A stretch of 35,046 nt of DNA from a virus. Below the pieces are notes generated by a model. The model searched no databases, was not told where the DNA came from, and worked only from the letters and a program-made list of their open reading frames with translations. Numbering within the stretch: position 1 is the first letter of the stretch; each line of letters begins with the position of its first letter. Location of the stretch: IMG/VR virus record IMGVR_UViG_3300020180_000066, positions 1-35,046 of that record. One strand, 5' to 3'. This document shows, piece after piece, positions 1 through 8,660 of the stretch. A program made the translations under genes and the position numbers.

Positions 1-127
1 AGAATATGGCAACAATCCCACCAGGACGCAGTCCAGGACCGCCAGGAAGTAAATACGCATTCGTTGGTCCCAATTTTTTAAGATTCGCGGAAAATGGTAA
101 GCCTCCAGTAGGATACGCCTATGACCC
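1..127. repeat. Terminal overlap, copy 1 (circular closure)
   Basis: Bases 1-127 are identical to 34920-35046. The repeat starts at the end of the adaptor gene and runs into the first 122 bases of the 506-aa gene, so it does not sit at a natural boundary. A length of 127 matches a common maximum assembly k-mer, so this is most simply the overlap left when a circular or circularly permuted genome is assembled. A true 127-bp terminal repeat cannot be excluded from sequence alone. Confidence 0.9.
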
Positions 128-1526
128 ATACCGAGATAAATTTTTTCCTGACCCAAATTACCAAAGGCAACTAGAAATAGATCAAGGTTTAAGACCACCA
201 GATCCTAAATCGCCAGGATTAGCAGGTACTTTAGGGACAGTTGCGGGGGTAGCAGGAGTTCATGCGGTGGGGCAGCAAATTGGTAGCAGTGGAGCTGATA
301 TAGTTGGTAATGCAATATCAGATGGTGCAGCCACAGCAGCTGGAACAAGTAGTGCAGCAAGTGGTGCAGCAAGTAGTGCAACAAGTGGTGCAGCAAGTGG
401 TGCAGCAAGTAGTGGAGCAAGTGGTGCAGTAAGTGGTGGAGTAGGTGGTGCAGCAAGAAGTGGTGCAGGTGGTGCAAGTGGTGCAAGTGGTGCAGCAGCA
501 CCACCAGTTGAAGGAGCAGGAGCTGGTAGTGTTGTAGGCCCCGCACTCTCAACAGCGGCGACCCTTAAAGGTGGGTACGATATTTTCAAATCTCAACAAA
601 ATGGCGGGGAAGGTATTAGGAGTGCCACCACTACTTTCGGCGCGGGAGTAGGCGGTTTTGCGGGCCCAGTAGGGGCCGCGGTAGGCGCAGGTATGGGCAA
701 TCTTGCGGGTTATGGTCTACAGGACGACGGCACGAAGAATAATCTAGCGTTGGCAGCTAATCCAATTACATGGCCATTGTTAGCCGCTCGACTAGCTGGC
801 GTTGAATTATTTCATAAATCAACAAGACAAGTACAGAACGAAGTTACGCAAAAACTAATAGAGGAAGCAGGTGACGACCCAATAGCACAAGCTTACGTGA
901 TGCACGCGAGGCAGGGATTTGACGCACCGAAACCGCCACGCGATCCTAACGCCAAAGGTGGTGGTAAGTATGATAGCTTCGAGGAGTACAGAGAAGCAGG
1001 ATTAGAAGCCCCCGATTTAACCCACGTCGAGGGAAATATCGACGCTTACTCGTTACAGAAATGGGCAGCACTAACAGAAGACCAACGAATAGCTGTGACT
1101 CAAGCTAATATTGATTCGGATATTTATTACTCTAAAAAAGGCAGCGTATTAATAGATGATAAGGAAGTAGCGTTAGCGAATTTTGAAAGAGTTATAAACG
1201 GAGTAACCCCACAATCCCCAGTACAGCCAACCGGATTAATGGCAACAGGAGAAACGTTAGGGGCTAAGCCACTATCGCCAGGGCTGATAAATCCTACACC
1301 TCCGCCAGTAGCTAGGCCAACCGGATTAATGGCAGCGGGAGATACTTTAGGGGCTGTGCCACTATCGCCAGCCGTAGGAGCTAACGCGCAAGGCGCGGCT
1401 GCAGCTACTGGCAACAAAAAGGTGATAGATGCACTCTTTGCTCAACCAACGAGAACCGGCACTAGCCCAGGTTTTGACGAGAATGGAAATAGAATTAATT
1501 ACGGAATGATAGGAGTGGGCAGGTAA
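6..1526 (+). CDS. Putative internal virion/ejection protein with Ser-Gly-Ala linker
   Basis: This is a 506-residue protein starting at ATG with GGAG about ten bases upstream (seen in the second copy near 34912). The N-terminus is Pro/Gly-rich. Roughly residues 112-168 are a low-complexity run of Ser, Gly and Ala. A Gly/Ala-rich stretch around residues 205-235 could be membrane-active. Near the C-terminus a unit with PTGLMA..(E/D)TLGA..PLSP occurs twice. It lies between the head-tail adaptor and the tail nozzle, in the tail and ejection module. Podoviral ejection proteins often have Gly/Ala-rich membrane-active segments, so an ejection or tail-associated role is inferred. No enzymatic motif is visible. 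The gene is intact only when the circle is closed; its first 122 bases recur at 34925-35046. Confidence 0.8.
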   Translation: MATIPPGRSPGPPGSKYAFVGPNFLRFAENGKPPVGYAYDPYRDKFFPDPNYQRQLEIDQGLRPPDPKSPGLAGTLGTVAGVAGVHAVGQQIGSSGADIVGNAISDGAATAAGTSSAASGAASSATSGAASGAASSGASGAVSGGVGGAARSGAGGASGASGAAAPPVEGAGAGSVVGPALSTAATLKGGYDIFKSQQNGGEGIRSATTTFGAGVGGFAGPVGAAVGAGMGNLAGYGLQDDGTKNNLALAANPITWPLLAARLAGVELFHKSTRQVQNEVTQKLIEEAGDDPIAQAYVMHARQGFDAPKPPRDPNAKGGGKYDSFEEYREAGLEAPDLTHVEGNIDAYSLQKWAALTEDQRIAVTQANIDSDIYYSKKGSVLIDDKEVALANFERVINGVTPQSPVQPTGLMATGETLGAKPLSPGLINPTPPPVARPTGLMAAGDTLGAVPLSPAVGANAQGAAAATGNKKVIDALFAQPTRTGTSPGFDENGNRINYGMIGVGR

Positions 1527-3118
1527 TGGGTTCAAGGCTTATACCACTAGTGCCACCGGCTAAAGGATTGAATACAATTAATCCTCTTGTTGATTTCGAA
1601 TCTGGCTATGCTAGGGAGCTCACCAATTATTTTATGACGACCGGCGGATTAAAAATCCGCCCTAATGTTGGCAATATTTATATAAAGACCGGAGCTAATA
1701 CAATCTTCCACCACGATGGTCAGTATGCAATTTCAGATAACGGAGATATTTACAACCTCGCTACAAACTCAACAAGCTCTGATATTGGAGGAGCGTGCCA
1801 ACGGAGGGCGGGAAGTTACGTTAAACATCTAAGTTTGGACCTGGTCTTTGGCGGCCGCCAACCACGAATTGTTGCATATCCTTTTACTGCATGGACAATT
1901 ACGCCGATAAGTGGAGGTATTACAGCAACTGCCATAGTAGCCGGATGCTCACATAAGGCTCGGTTGTATTATACAGACGGCACTACTATTGAATATACAG
2001 ACATAGGTCAAATTACCGGGGCTGTTGTAGATGGTTTCGGCGGGAAGTTTCTAGTCAGCCAGTTTATGGATGGTCAGTTAATTAGCAGAATCTTTAGCAT
2101 AACCGCGCCGTCGGGGAATTTAACGGAAAATGTATTTGTAATTTTCGGAAAAGGCGGAAAAGTCTTAGTCTATGCTGGCGATTATCCTGGTTCGGCAAGT
2201 TGGAGCCTTATTGGTACACACGACATGTCGGCTCCCATAGGGGGGGACGTCGGTTATGTAGAGAAGGATGGGGATATATATGTGCCGACTCTCAAATATG
2301 CTTACTTGGCAAGAGATTTATTATTAGGGGGCGGTTACGCTTACGAGAATAGACTCACTAAGGATATCGAGAATCTGTGGCAAAATCAAAACTGGGGTCA
2401 GCCAACGGCTGCTGAAGTGCCGCATAGTTTCCATTTGGATAGAGATAGTGTCAGTGGGACGATATACGATCTATTTATAACAATGTGCAGCCAGTGGGAT
2501 GTAGATTTTGGCGCTGGAGGGCGATATAAGAATGACGGAATGTATTTTGTTTATAATAGAATAAACAAACATTGGTCAATATGGATAATGACCCCTCTTT
2601 ATGCACCAGTAAGAGCAGTTGCTGGAATTGTGACTGGCACTACTGAAGATGGTGGATTGTCGTATATAGGTAACGACCCGGAGATGCGGGATTTTTATGA
2701 ATTATCAAACGCCGCGGCAACAGTAGATATAATAACTTCTTGGAAAACCCCGTATACTCCGTATTATGAAGGCCGATATCAGAAGCTAACAGGAGTAAGA
2801 CCTTTTTTTAAAAACACTTCATCGGGATATTTAGATAAGTTTCGTGCGATCTATGACTATTCAGATCTAAACGCACCATATGGATTCTACACTCAACCTT
2901 TATCGACAGAAATTAATCCTGATAAATTTTCAGACGCACAAATTGATCTGGCTATGAATACTCATGGATATTATCAGGGGTTTAAAGGTTTGGCAGGGGC
3001 TGGTACTAGTGTGAGCCTACAATTTTCGCAAACGAGAAAACAGGGGTCAGCAAATAAGCAGTCACATGAAGTTTATGGTGGCACGGCATATGTGTCTGAC
3101 GGCGGCATATTATATTGA
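1526..3118 (+). CDS. Tail nozzle/hub protein, P22 gp10-like
   Basis: This is a 530-residue protein whose ATG overlaps the upstream stop by one base (TAATG). The N-terminus reads 'PLVPPAKGLNTINPLVDF', then 'LTNYFMTTGGLKIRPN'. This is the pattern seen at the start of podoviral tail hub/nozzle proteins, a conserved N-L/x-D-P-L stretch followed by a 'RxG' segment. The rest is beta-rich with many aromatic and Gly residues, consistent with the beta-propeller fold of P22 gp10, and the length is close to that family. In the mature virion it would form the distal tail tube after the adaptor. The gene order adaptor, 506-aa protein, nozzle, ejection proteins supports this. Identification is by pattern, not by a search. 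Confidence 0.75.
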   Translation: MGSRLIPLVPPAKGLNTINPLVDFESGYARELTNYFMTTGGLKIRPNVGNIYIKTGANTIFHHDGQYAISDNGDIYNLATNSTSSDIGGACQRRAGSYVKHLSLDLVFGGRQPRIVAYPFTAWTITPISGGITATAIVAGCSHKARLYYTDGTTIEYTDIGQITGAVVDGFGGKFLVSQFMDGQLISRIFSITAPSGNLTENVFVIFGKGGKVLVYAGDYPGSASWSLIGTHDMSAPIGGDVGYVEKDGDIYVPTLKYAYLARDLLLGGGYAYENRLTKDIENLWQNQNWGQPTAAEVPHSFHLDRDSVSGTIYDLFITMCSQWDVDFGAGGRYKNDGMYFVYNRINKHWSIWIMTPLYAPVRAVAGIVTGTTEDGGLSYIGNDPEMRDFYELSNAAATVDIITSWKTPYTPYYEGRYQKLTGVRPFFKNTSSGYLDKFRAIYDYSDLNAPYGFYTQPLSTEINPDKFSDAQIDLAMNTHGYYQGFKGLAGAGTSVSLQFSQTRKQGSANKQSHEVYGGTAYVSDGGILY

Positions 3119-3129
3119 TATAGGGAATT

Positions 3130-4371
3130 ATGAAAGCTAAAGACAAAAAAAAAGACAAGCCACCGGTTAATCAAAACCCGCCTCCAGGTAGGCCGGGCAA
3201 TCAAAACCCGCCTCCAAATAGGCCACCGGGCAATCAAAACCCGCCTCCAAATAGGCCACCGGTTAATCAAAACCCGCCTCCAAATAGGCCGGGTAATAAT
3301 CCAGGTAGGCCGGACGATACTCCAGGTAGGCCGGGTAATCAAAACCCACCTCCAGGTAGGCCGGGCAATAATCCAGGTAGGCCGGGTAATCAAAACCCGC
3401 CTCCAGGTAGGCCAGGTAATAATCCAGGTAGGCCGGGCAATAATCCAGGTAGGCCAGGTAATAATCCAGGTAGGCCGGGCAATAATCCAGGTAGGCCGGA
3501 CGATACTCCAGATAGGCCGAGGACGACTCCGAACATTATAGACAATTTCGGCGAAGGCGTTGACGCGAATCGAGGCGAATCAATAATAGACGCCAGAGAG
3601 GAAGTCAAGCTTAATAATCCAGATATTATAAATCCGCTCGGCGAATCATCGACTAAAATTAATCCAGACGGAACAGTTTCTATAGAGCAGAAACTTAGTC
3701 CTGAACAAGATGACATTTTAAAGGGCGGGCAAGGCATAACGAGGCTAGGGCAACAGCTCGGTAGTGATCAATTAAAAACAATTGCAGGTGGGCCGACGTA
3801 TAGAGATGCTATTAATTACGACCCTATTAAAGCTGAGACTGCTGTTTATGACAGTCTTACTAGAGGTGTGGCAGAAAAAAACACTACAGCATTAAACAAT
3901 CTCTCACAGCAGCTTTATAACAGGGGGTTGCAACCGGGAACGGAAGCATACAACCAACAATATAAACTCTTAGCAGAATCACAGAATAACTTTGATTTAG
4001 GCGCTAGAAATCAAGCAACCTTAACAGGGCTTACGGCTCAGAACCAATTTTTTAATCAAAATGAAACTCAGACTGCGAACGATTTGAATAAGTATAATAA
4101 TACTATTAATTCGGCGGGAGCGTTGTCAAACTTAGGCACGGGTCTCTTAATGCCTAGCTTTCAACCATTCCAAGGGTCCAGCATTTCGGGCGGAACGCCA
4201 ACAGATATCTATACGCAGTTAAATGGAATTAAGCAGGGTAATAGACAGCTAGACATAAGTCAGCAGGGAGTAAATAACTCCGGTGGCGGTGGCGGTGGCG
4301 GTGGCGGCGGTGCCGGTATTACGCCTGAACAGCAATTAGCGGCGGATAGAAAAGCAGCGGGGTTTGCATGA
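3130..4371 (+). CDS. Putative ejection/internal virion protein with Pro-rich repeat N-terminus
   Basis: This is a 413-residue protein with GGGA just before its ATG. Residues about 12-132 are repeats of NQNPPPGRPG and NNPGRPG type, encoded by a DNA repeat at about 3170-3515. The region around residues 235-320 contains 'AVYDSLTRGVAEKNTTALNN' and then LYNRGLQPGTEAYNQQY. This is a helical pattern that recurs in phage virion proteins between nozzle and lytic transglycosylase genes (Y(D)xL..., ...xNxGIxPGSxAY). Near the C-terminus there is a run of ten Gly. Position and helical core suggest an ejected or tail-associated protein; the Pro-rich arm is probably a disordered spacer. Product function is not certain. 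Confidence 0.75.
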   Translation: MKAKDKKKDKPPVNQNPPPGRPGNQNPPPNRPPGNQNPPPNRPPVNQNPPPNRPGNNPGRPDDTPGRPGNQNPPPGRPGNNPGRPGNQNPPPGRPGNNPGRPGNNPGRPGNNPGRPGNNPGRPDDTPDRPRTTPNIIDNFGEGVDANRGESIIDAREEVKLNNPDIINPLGESSTKINPDGTVSIEQKLSPEQDDILKGGQGITRLGQQLGSDQLKTIAGGPTYRDAINYDPIKAETAVYDSLTRGVAEKNTTALNNLSQQLYNRGLQPGTEAYNQQYKLLAESQNNFDLGARNQATLTGLTAQNQFFNQNETQTANDLNKYNNTINSAGALSNLGTGLLMPSFQPFQGSSISGGTPTDIYTQLNGIKQGNRQLDISQQGVNNSGGGGGGGGGGAGITPEQQLAADRKAAGFA

Positions 4372-4390
4372 TTAAAACAAAGGGGGCAAC

Positions 4391-5752
4391 TTGCCAGAAT
4401 TAAGTGAATTAGATAAATTAGCAACGTTATTGGCAGGCAATACTTACGAGAAGCCTAACTTCGCCGAAGGCGATATATATGGTCCACTTGCGGGAATTAG
4501 CGGCGGGATGCAAGGCCATATCATGAGAGGTGATTTCAGCACCAAGGAAAAACTGATAGGTTCGCTCGTTAACGGCATAGTCGGCGGCAGTCTGACTGGG
4601 CTTAGTCAGGATTATCAGCAGAACGCAAGACGAGATTATAATCAAGAGATCATAAACGCTTTAGGTGGAGGTACTTCGGCGGTTACAGACTTATCACCTG
4701 CCTTGTTTGATACGGCTCAGAATAATTCAAAGCTCTTTCAAGTTAATCGCGCGATGAGAGAAGATGAATTAGACTCAGCGTACGCTCGCGATATTAATAA
4801 AGCTAGAGACCTCACTAGGATTCAAACTGAAGCGCAGCTTGAGATGGAAATGTTTAAGAACCCGGCATTACGGAGAAGACTAGAAGCAGGAACCGAGGCG
4901 CAGCCTATGGGCTTCTCGCCGGAGCCACTGTCCCGCTTTCCAGATTCAGGCGAATCGCTACAATCTAAATTTAAAAGGCTACAACAGGAGCAGCTTGACA
5001 TGGGCATACCGGGTGGCGCCGCTACTGAAGCAGCCTCGCGACAATTGGAGGCAGAAAGAAAAGCTTTAAAAGAATCAGTCGATAGAGTCGCCATCTCGCG
5101 GCAAAAATCAAATGACTTAAATCAACTTGCGGCAACGGCAGAAGCTGGAATTGAAGGGGCAGGACAAACAGGTGGGGCGTTAGGACCTGCTAGGGATATC
5201 TTGTCTTCTATCTATGCGATTGGGAATGATGAAGAACGAGATCAGAGAGCCTCGCAAGCGCTACTTGACTCTATAGGCCCCGACATAATTAAAGCTTCGC
5301 GGGATGCTGGATCCGGTGCTACGAGCGACAACGAGATGAGAACATATCTATCCGCTGGACCATCATCATCTAAAACCCCAGAGGCTAATATTATCTTAAC
5401 TCAAAAAATGAGAAAGTTAGCCGAAATCGAAGGCGAGTATGGGGACTTCCTGGATACCTACCGAGAAGAGACGGGTACAACTTACGGAGCCGATAAATAT
5501 TGGCAGACTTATAAAGCAAGCAACCCTATTTTTATTTCGACGGACCAGGGAACAGTTGTTAATCCTTCGCGTATGCCTTGGCAAGAATTTGATTTCAATA
5601 CTAAAACGCAAGGCGGATACAGCGAAGCAACACAAGATAGAAGTGCTTCGGGCTTAGCTACTAAAGCGACAGCGCCGACACCACCGGTGGGATTTGAATT
5701 TAGTGGGAAGATAAACGCTAACGGAGATTACGGAATAAGGAAGATAAGGTAA
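4391..5752 (+). CDS. Putative internal virion (ejection) protein
   Basis: This is a 453-residue protein. The start is TTG at 4391, preceded by AAAGGGGG about five bases upstream; no better ATG exists in this frame near the N-terminus. The sequence is mostly helical and rich in Gln, Glu, Arg and Ala, with a small Gly-rich patch ('GPLAGISGGMQG') and a predicted coiled-coil-prone stretch around residues 130-250. No signal peptide or catalytic motif is visible. It sits between two other likely ejection proteins and its stop overlaps the next ATG by one base (TAATG), so it is translationally linked to the transglycosylase-bearing protein. A role in genome ejection is inferred from context only. 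Confidence 0.75.
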   Translation: MPELSELDKLATLLAGNTYEKPNFAEGDIYGPLAGISGGMQGHIMRGDFSTKEKLIGSLVNGIVGGSLTGLSQDYQQNARRDYNQEIINALGGGTSAVTDLSPALFDTAQNNSKLFQVNRAMREDELDSAYARDINKARDLTRIQTEAQLEMEMFKNPALRRRLEAGTEAQPMGFSPEPLSRFPDSGESLQSKFKRLQQEQLDMGIPGGAATEAASRQLEAERKALKESVDRVAISRQKSNDLNQLAATAEAGIEGAGQTGGALGPARDILSSIYAIGNDEERDQRASQALLDSIGPDIIKASRDAGSGATSDNEMRTYLSAGPSSSKTPEANIILTQKMRKLAEIEGEYGDFLDTYREETGTTYGADKYWQTYKASNPIFISTDQGTVVNPSRMPWQEFDFNTKTQGGYSEATQDRSASGLATKATAPTPPVGFEFSGKINANGDYGIRKIR

Positions 5753-7848
5753 TGGGTTTTTTTTTAGATGAAGATACGCCGAGCAATAGCGAGGCACCAC
5801 AAGGATTCAATAACGAGGCACCACCAGGATTTTTTTTGGACGAGTCGCCAGCAGCGGCCCCGACTAGCGCCTATGATTATGTGATGGGCGGCTTAAAGGG
5901 CGTTGCGAAGGCTGGAACAGACGTTATAGCAGCACCCGCCGATCTAATGTTCCGGGGCGGTAATTACGTACTAGACAAAATAACAGGCGAAGAAACCGAT
6001 CTAACCGGCGCTTATCCGTCTGATTATAGAAATAAAGCATTAGAATTTATTTCAGGTGGCGAAGGCGACCAGACAACAGAGGACGTGACGCAAGCAGTGG
6101 GCAATCTCGCAACTGTTGTAGCTATGCCCGCTCAGGGCCAAAATATCGCGGCTAAATTGCCAATACTTAGCAAACTTCCTGGCGCTAGCAAATTATTAAA
6201 TCTAGGGGCAGGATATGGAGCTGAAGGGGCAGCTTATGGCGCGTTATTTAACGCTAAGAGCGATACCCTAGGCGAGGATATGACAACGGGCGCGGCGCTT
6301 AACGTAGCTATTCCTTCGCTGTTTAAGGTTGCGGGTAAAGCAGCGTCTTCTATTTCTAGCAAGTTTGGTAATGCGTCTAAAGAAACGCTTGAGGGTGGCT
6401 TGGGTATACAGTACGGAGACAGGACACGAGGACTTAATAGAGTTAATTTATATGTTGATGATGCGGGGAACACTGTTCCCTTTGATAAAATAGATGATGC
6501 TATAGGTATACAGGCGCCAATTCAGCTGCAAGTTAAGACATTAGAAGATGCTGGAATTCTGGCTAACGCGCCTAATGAAGTTCAGGCTTTGAAGTTGCAT
6601 ATCACTAAAGCAAAAATAGAAGCGGGGAATACTATCCCGAAGTTGGCAGCTAAAGCAGATGAGGTTATTGGCAGTAAAGAAATTTTACCTGAATTTAACG
6701 AAACATATAAATTCCTGAACGGATACAGAGATAGCACAAGAGAGGGTTTAGTTAAGCAATTTGACGAAATGCTTGACGACTACGTAAAGATGCCCGGCAC
6801 AGGTTTGCATAAGCTTAATAAATTCACCGACCAAATACAAAAGGAAACTACCTTCGAGTCAGCTGTCCCAGCGGCTCAAATAAAACTTAGAAGAATGGTG
6901 CAATATGATTTGAGAAGAGCAGCCGAGAGAGAATTTGATGCTGCATTGCCACACAAGGCTGGAGAATTTGCGAGAGCCAACGAAATATATTCGGCCGCAG
7001 AAAGTGTAGGTAGGACGCTTAATAAGTCGCTCGCCAAGAAGGGGCCATCAATTGGCGATTATATGACAGGCGGCAGCTTGCCGATGACCGTAATGACAGG
7101 GGCGGGTTCGGCGGTACTAGGACTGCCAGCTGCTGCTGCTGTAGCGGGCGGGAGATTGTTGGTTAAAGCAGGGCAGCAATATTCAGAGCACGCGTTCCCT
7201 ATCAGCACATCAAAGCTTTATCAAAGGTTATCGGATAAGGCCCAGGGGGTATCAAATCTAGCAGAATTGGGGATTAAAGGCTCTAAGGCTAGCGCTGGTC
7301 TTGGTGCCTTGAGTTCAGATAATCCTCAAGAGTCAAGTGAGACAAAACAAGAAATAAATAGGTCGTTGTTCCAAATTAAACCCAAATTAAACCCAAATCA
7401 AACAACAAATAACGGAGGTAAGATTGTGAAGAAACAAGACGTGAAGTTTGTAGAGGCAGAAATAGATAAAGACCTGTATTATTCAACGCTTTATCAATTT
7501 GAATCCAATAGAGACCCTAAAGCCAAGAACCCTGAGAGCACAGCTAAAGGGGGCTTCCAATTTATTGATCGCACTGCAAAGAATTTAGGCTTGACCGATC
7601 CTTACGATCTAGGCGCAAGCTTTGAAGCCGTGAAAGTTTTAGATTCTCAAACTAAAAAATTAACTAAGGGCGATCCAGAATTAAGATACGCTGCACACTA
7701 TTTAGGCCAAGACGTACTTAACAAACTACTTAACGATGGCGAATTAACTGGTACGCAATTAAAGCAAGTTGACTATTTACAGAACATCCTACTGCCAAGG
7801 TTCCGCAAGATGTATGCGATGAACGCAATTAAATTAGGAATAGCATGA
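5752..7848 (+). CDS. Ejection protein with C-terminal lytic transglycosylase domain
   Basis: This is a 698-residue protein. The N-terminus carries two copies of a GFFLDE motif (residues 2-7 and 27-32), which recurs at the start of many phage virion transglycosylase proteins. Gly/Ala-rich, possibly membrane-interacting segments lie around residues 130-165 and 430-470. The C-terminal 130 residues look like an SLT-type lytic transglycosylase: YQFESNRDP with candidate catalytic Glu584, then NPESTAKGGFQF and TAKNLGLTDPYD. The enzyme would cleave peptidoglycan locally so DNA can cross the cell wall during infection. The stop overlaps the next start (ATGA). A Ser/Asn/Gln/Lys-rich linker at about residues 520-557 separates the two parts and contains an internal ribosome-binding site (listed separately). 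Confidence 0.85.
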   Translation: MGFFLDEDTPSNSEAPQGFNNEAPPGFFLDESPAAAPTSAYDYVMGGLKGVAKAGTDVIAAPADLMFRGGNYVLDKITGEETDLTGAYPSDYRNKALEFISGGEGDQTTEDVTQAVGNLATVVAMPAQGQNIAAKLPILSKLPGASKLLNLGAGYGAEGAAYGALFNAKSDTLGEDMTTGAALNVAIPSLFKVAGKAASSISSKFGNASKETLEGGLGIQYGDRTRGLNRVNLYVDDAGNTVPFDKIDDAIGIQAPIQLQVKTLEDAGILANAPNEVQALKLHITKAKIEAGNTIPKLAAKADEVIGSKEILPEFNETYKFLNGYRDSTREGLVKQFDEMLDDYVKMPGTGLHKLNKFTDQIQKETTFESAVPAAQIKLRRMVQYDLRRAAEREFDAALPHKAGEFARANEIYSAAESVGRTLNKSLAKKGPSIGDYMTGGSLPMTVMTGAGSAVLGLPAAAAVAGGRLLVKAGQQYSEHAFPISTSKLYQRLSDKAQGVSNLAELGIKGSKASAGLGALSSDNPQESSETKQEINRSLFQIKPKLNPNQTTNNGGKIVKKQDVKFVEAEIDKDLYYSTLYQFESNRDPKAKNPESTAKGGFQFIDRTAKNLGLTDPYDLGASFEAVKVLDSQTKKLTKGDPELRYAAHYLGQDVLNKLLNDGELTGTQLKQVDYLQNILLPRFRKMYAMNAIKLGIA
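7426..7848 (+). CDS. Possible internally initiated free lytic transglycosylase domain
   Basis: Inside the 698-codon gene, GGAGGT at 7414-7419 is followed six bases later by GTG at 7426, in frame (codon 559). Translation from here gives a 140-residue product that begins just before the transglycosylase domain and includes Glu584 of the parent. This is a near-perfect Shine-Dalgarno match, stronger than that of most annotated starts in this genome, and it lies exactly in the linker. A separate soluble muramidase-like protein, possibly used for lysis, is inferred. It could also be a chance GGAGG in an Asn-Gly-Gly-Lys stretch. Confidence 0.4.
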   Translation: MKKQDVKFVEAEIDKDLYYSTLYQFESNRDPKAKNPESTAKGGFQFIDRTAKNLGLTDPYDLGASFEAVKVLDSQTKKLTKGDPELRYAAHYLGQDVLNKLLNDGELTGTQLKQVDYLQNILLPRFRKMYAMNAIKLGIA

Positions 7849-8222
7849 CCGATAAATATACGCTGTATTATCCACAACGAGTATTCGAGACAATCGACGG
7901 AGCTATACCCATTTATCATATTCATTTCCGCCAGATAATTGGTAATGCTACTGTAATAAATGGTGTAGCAAATAAAGTAATTGAGGTTATAAGCTTAACA
8001 TGTCAATCAGATGCTGCAGGCAATGGGACATTGGCTTTTATATCAAACTCAGTGTTGCTTTGGAAATTCCATACGCCATCAAACACTCAGCCGCCATATA
8101 TGGAACAAGATTCCATTAACGGACTGTTTAGAAGTGGGATAGGTGACACTCTTACGATTGAGGCGACCAATCAAGTACAACTAGCTAGGTTATCCTATAG
8201 GATTTATGCGTTATCATTGTGA
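7845..8222 (+). CDS. Small beta-rich virion-module protein, unknown
   Basis: This is a 125-residue protein starting at an ATG that overlaps the upstream TGA (ATGA). The sequence alternates hydrophobic and polar residues (for example 'TLAFISNSVLLWKF', 'DTLTIEATNQVQLARLSYRI'), suggesting a beta-sandwich. It ends in a hydrophobic YRIYALSL. There is no signal peptide or membrane helix. It lies between the ejection proteins and the lysis genes. I do not recognise the family; a minor virion or fibre-associated protein is possible. Confidence 0.7.
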   Translation: MTDKYTLYYPQRVFETIDGAIPIYHIHFRQIIGNATVINGVANKVIEVISLTCQSDAAGNGTLAFISNSVLLWKFHTPSNTQPPYMEQDSINGLFRSGIGDTLTIEATNQVQLARLSYRIYALSL

Positions 8223-8228
8223 GGATAA

Positions 8229-8660
8229 ATGCACGATAAAGAAGGTCAGCAAATTGAAGACTTATATACGGAGTTTAAGTTGTTTGTGAAACAAGGGTCG
8301 GCTGCACTAAGATTAGTCCGAATGGACACGAAGAGAACTTTAGGGTTTCAGGAGAGCATACACGAGACTATGAAGTTAATCGCAGATACAGCCGAAAAGG
8401 GCGAAAAAAGGCAGGCAAGGTTAGAAGCCATAGCAGTTGGTAAAGACCAGATACCTTTAAAGACTCATTACGTAACGGTTGGCATAGTGGCGCTATGGTC
8501 GCTAGCGTTAACGCTTGGAGGAGTAATCGGAATACTTTATATTACTAATACGAACATAACGGGTACGCTTAGTTCGATACAAATTAACCAAGCTAAGGCT
8601 TTACAAAACCAAGCAGAAGTTAAGAAGGCTTTAGAAAAAGTTGAGGAGATTGTAAAATGA
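8229..8660 (+). CDS. Single-span membrane protein with coiled-coil flanks, possible lysis accessory
   Basis: This is a 143-residue protein starting six bases after the upstream stop, with GAGGA before its ATG. One membrane segment lies at about residues 82-106 ('VTVGIVALWSLALTLGGVIG'). The N-terminal 80 residues are charged and helical, and residues 115-143 are a second helical, coiled-coil-like stretch (KALQNQAEVKKALEKVEEIV). The stop overlaps the next start (ATGA). Its place just before a candidate hydrolase and a holin suggests a lysis accessory such as a spanin-like or holin-regulating protein, but the topology (central span) is not typical of a known spanin. Function is unproven. Confidence 0.75.
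   Translation: MHDKEGQQIEDLYTEFKLFVKQGSAALRLVRMDTKRTLGFQESIHETMKLIADTAEKGEKRQARLEAIAVGKDQIPLKTHYVTVGIVALWSLALTLGGVIGILYITNTNITGTLSSIQINQAKALQNQAEVKKALEKVEEIVK

Noticed and set aside
205-589. Minus-strand open frames rich in Leu/His or Pro/Ala
   Set aside because: Shadows of the Ser-Gly-Ala repeat of the plus-strand virion protein.
3073-3737. Minus-strand frames rich in Arg/Trp/Ile or Gly/Leu/Pro
   Set aside because: Shadows of the Pro-Gly-Arg repeat of the plus-strand protein.
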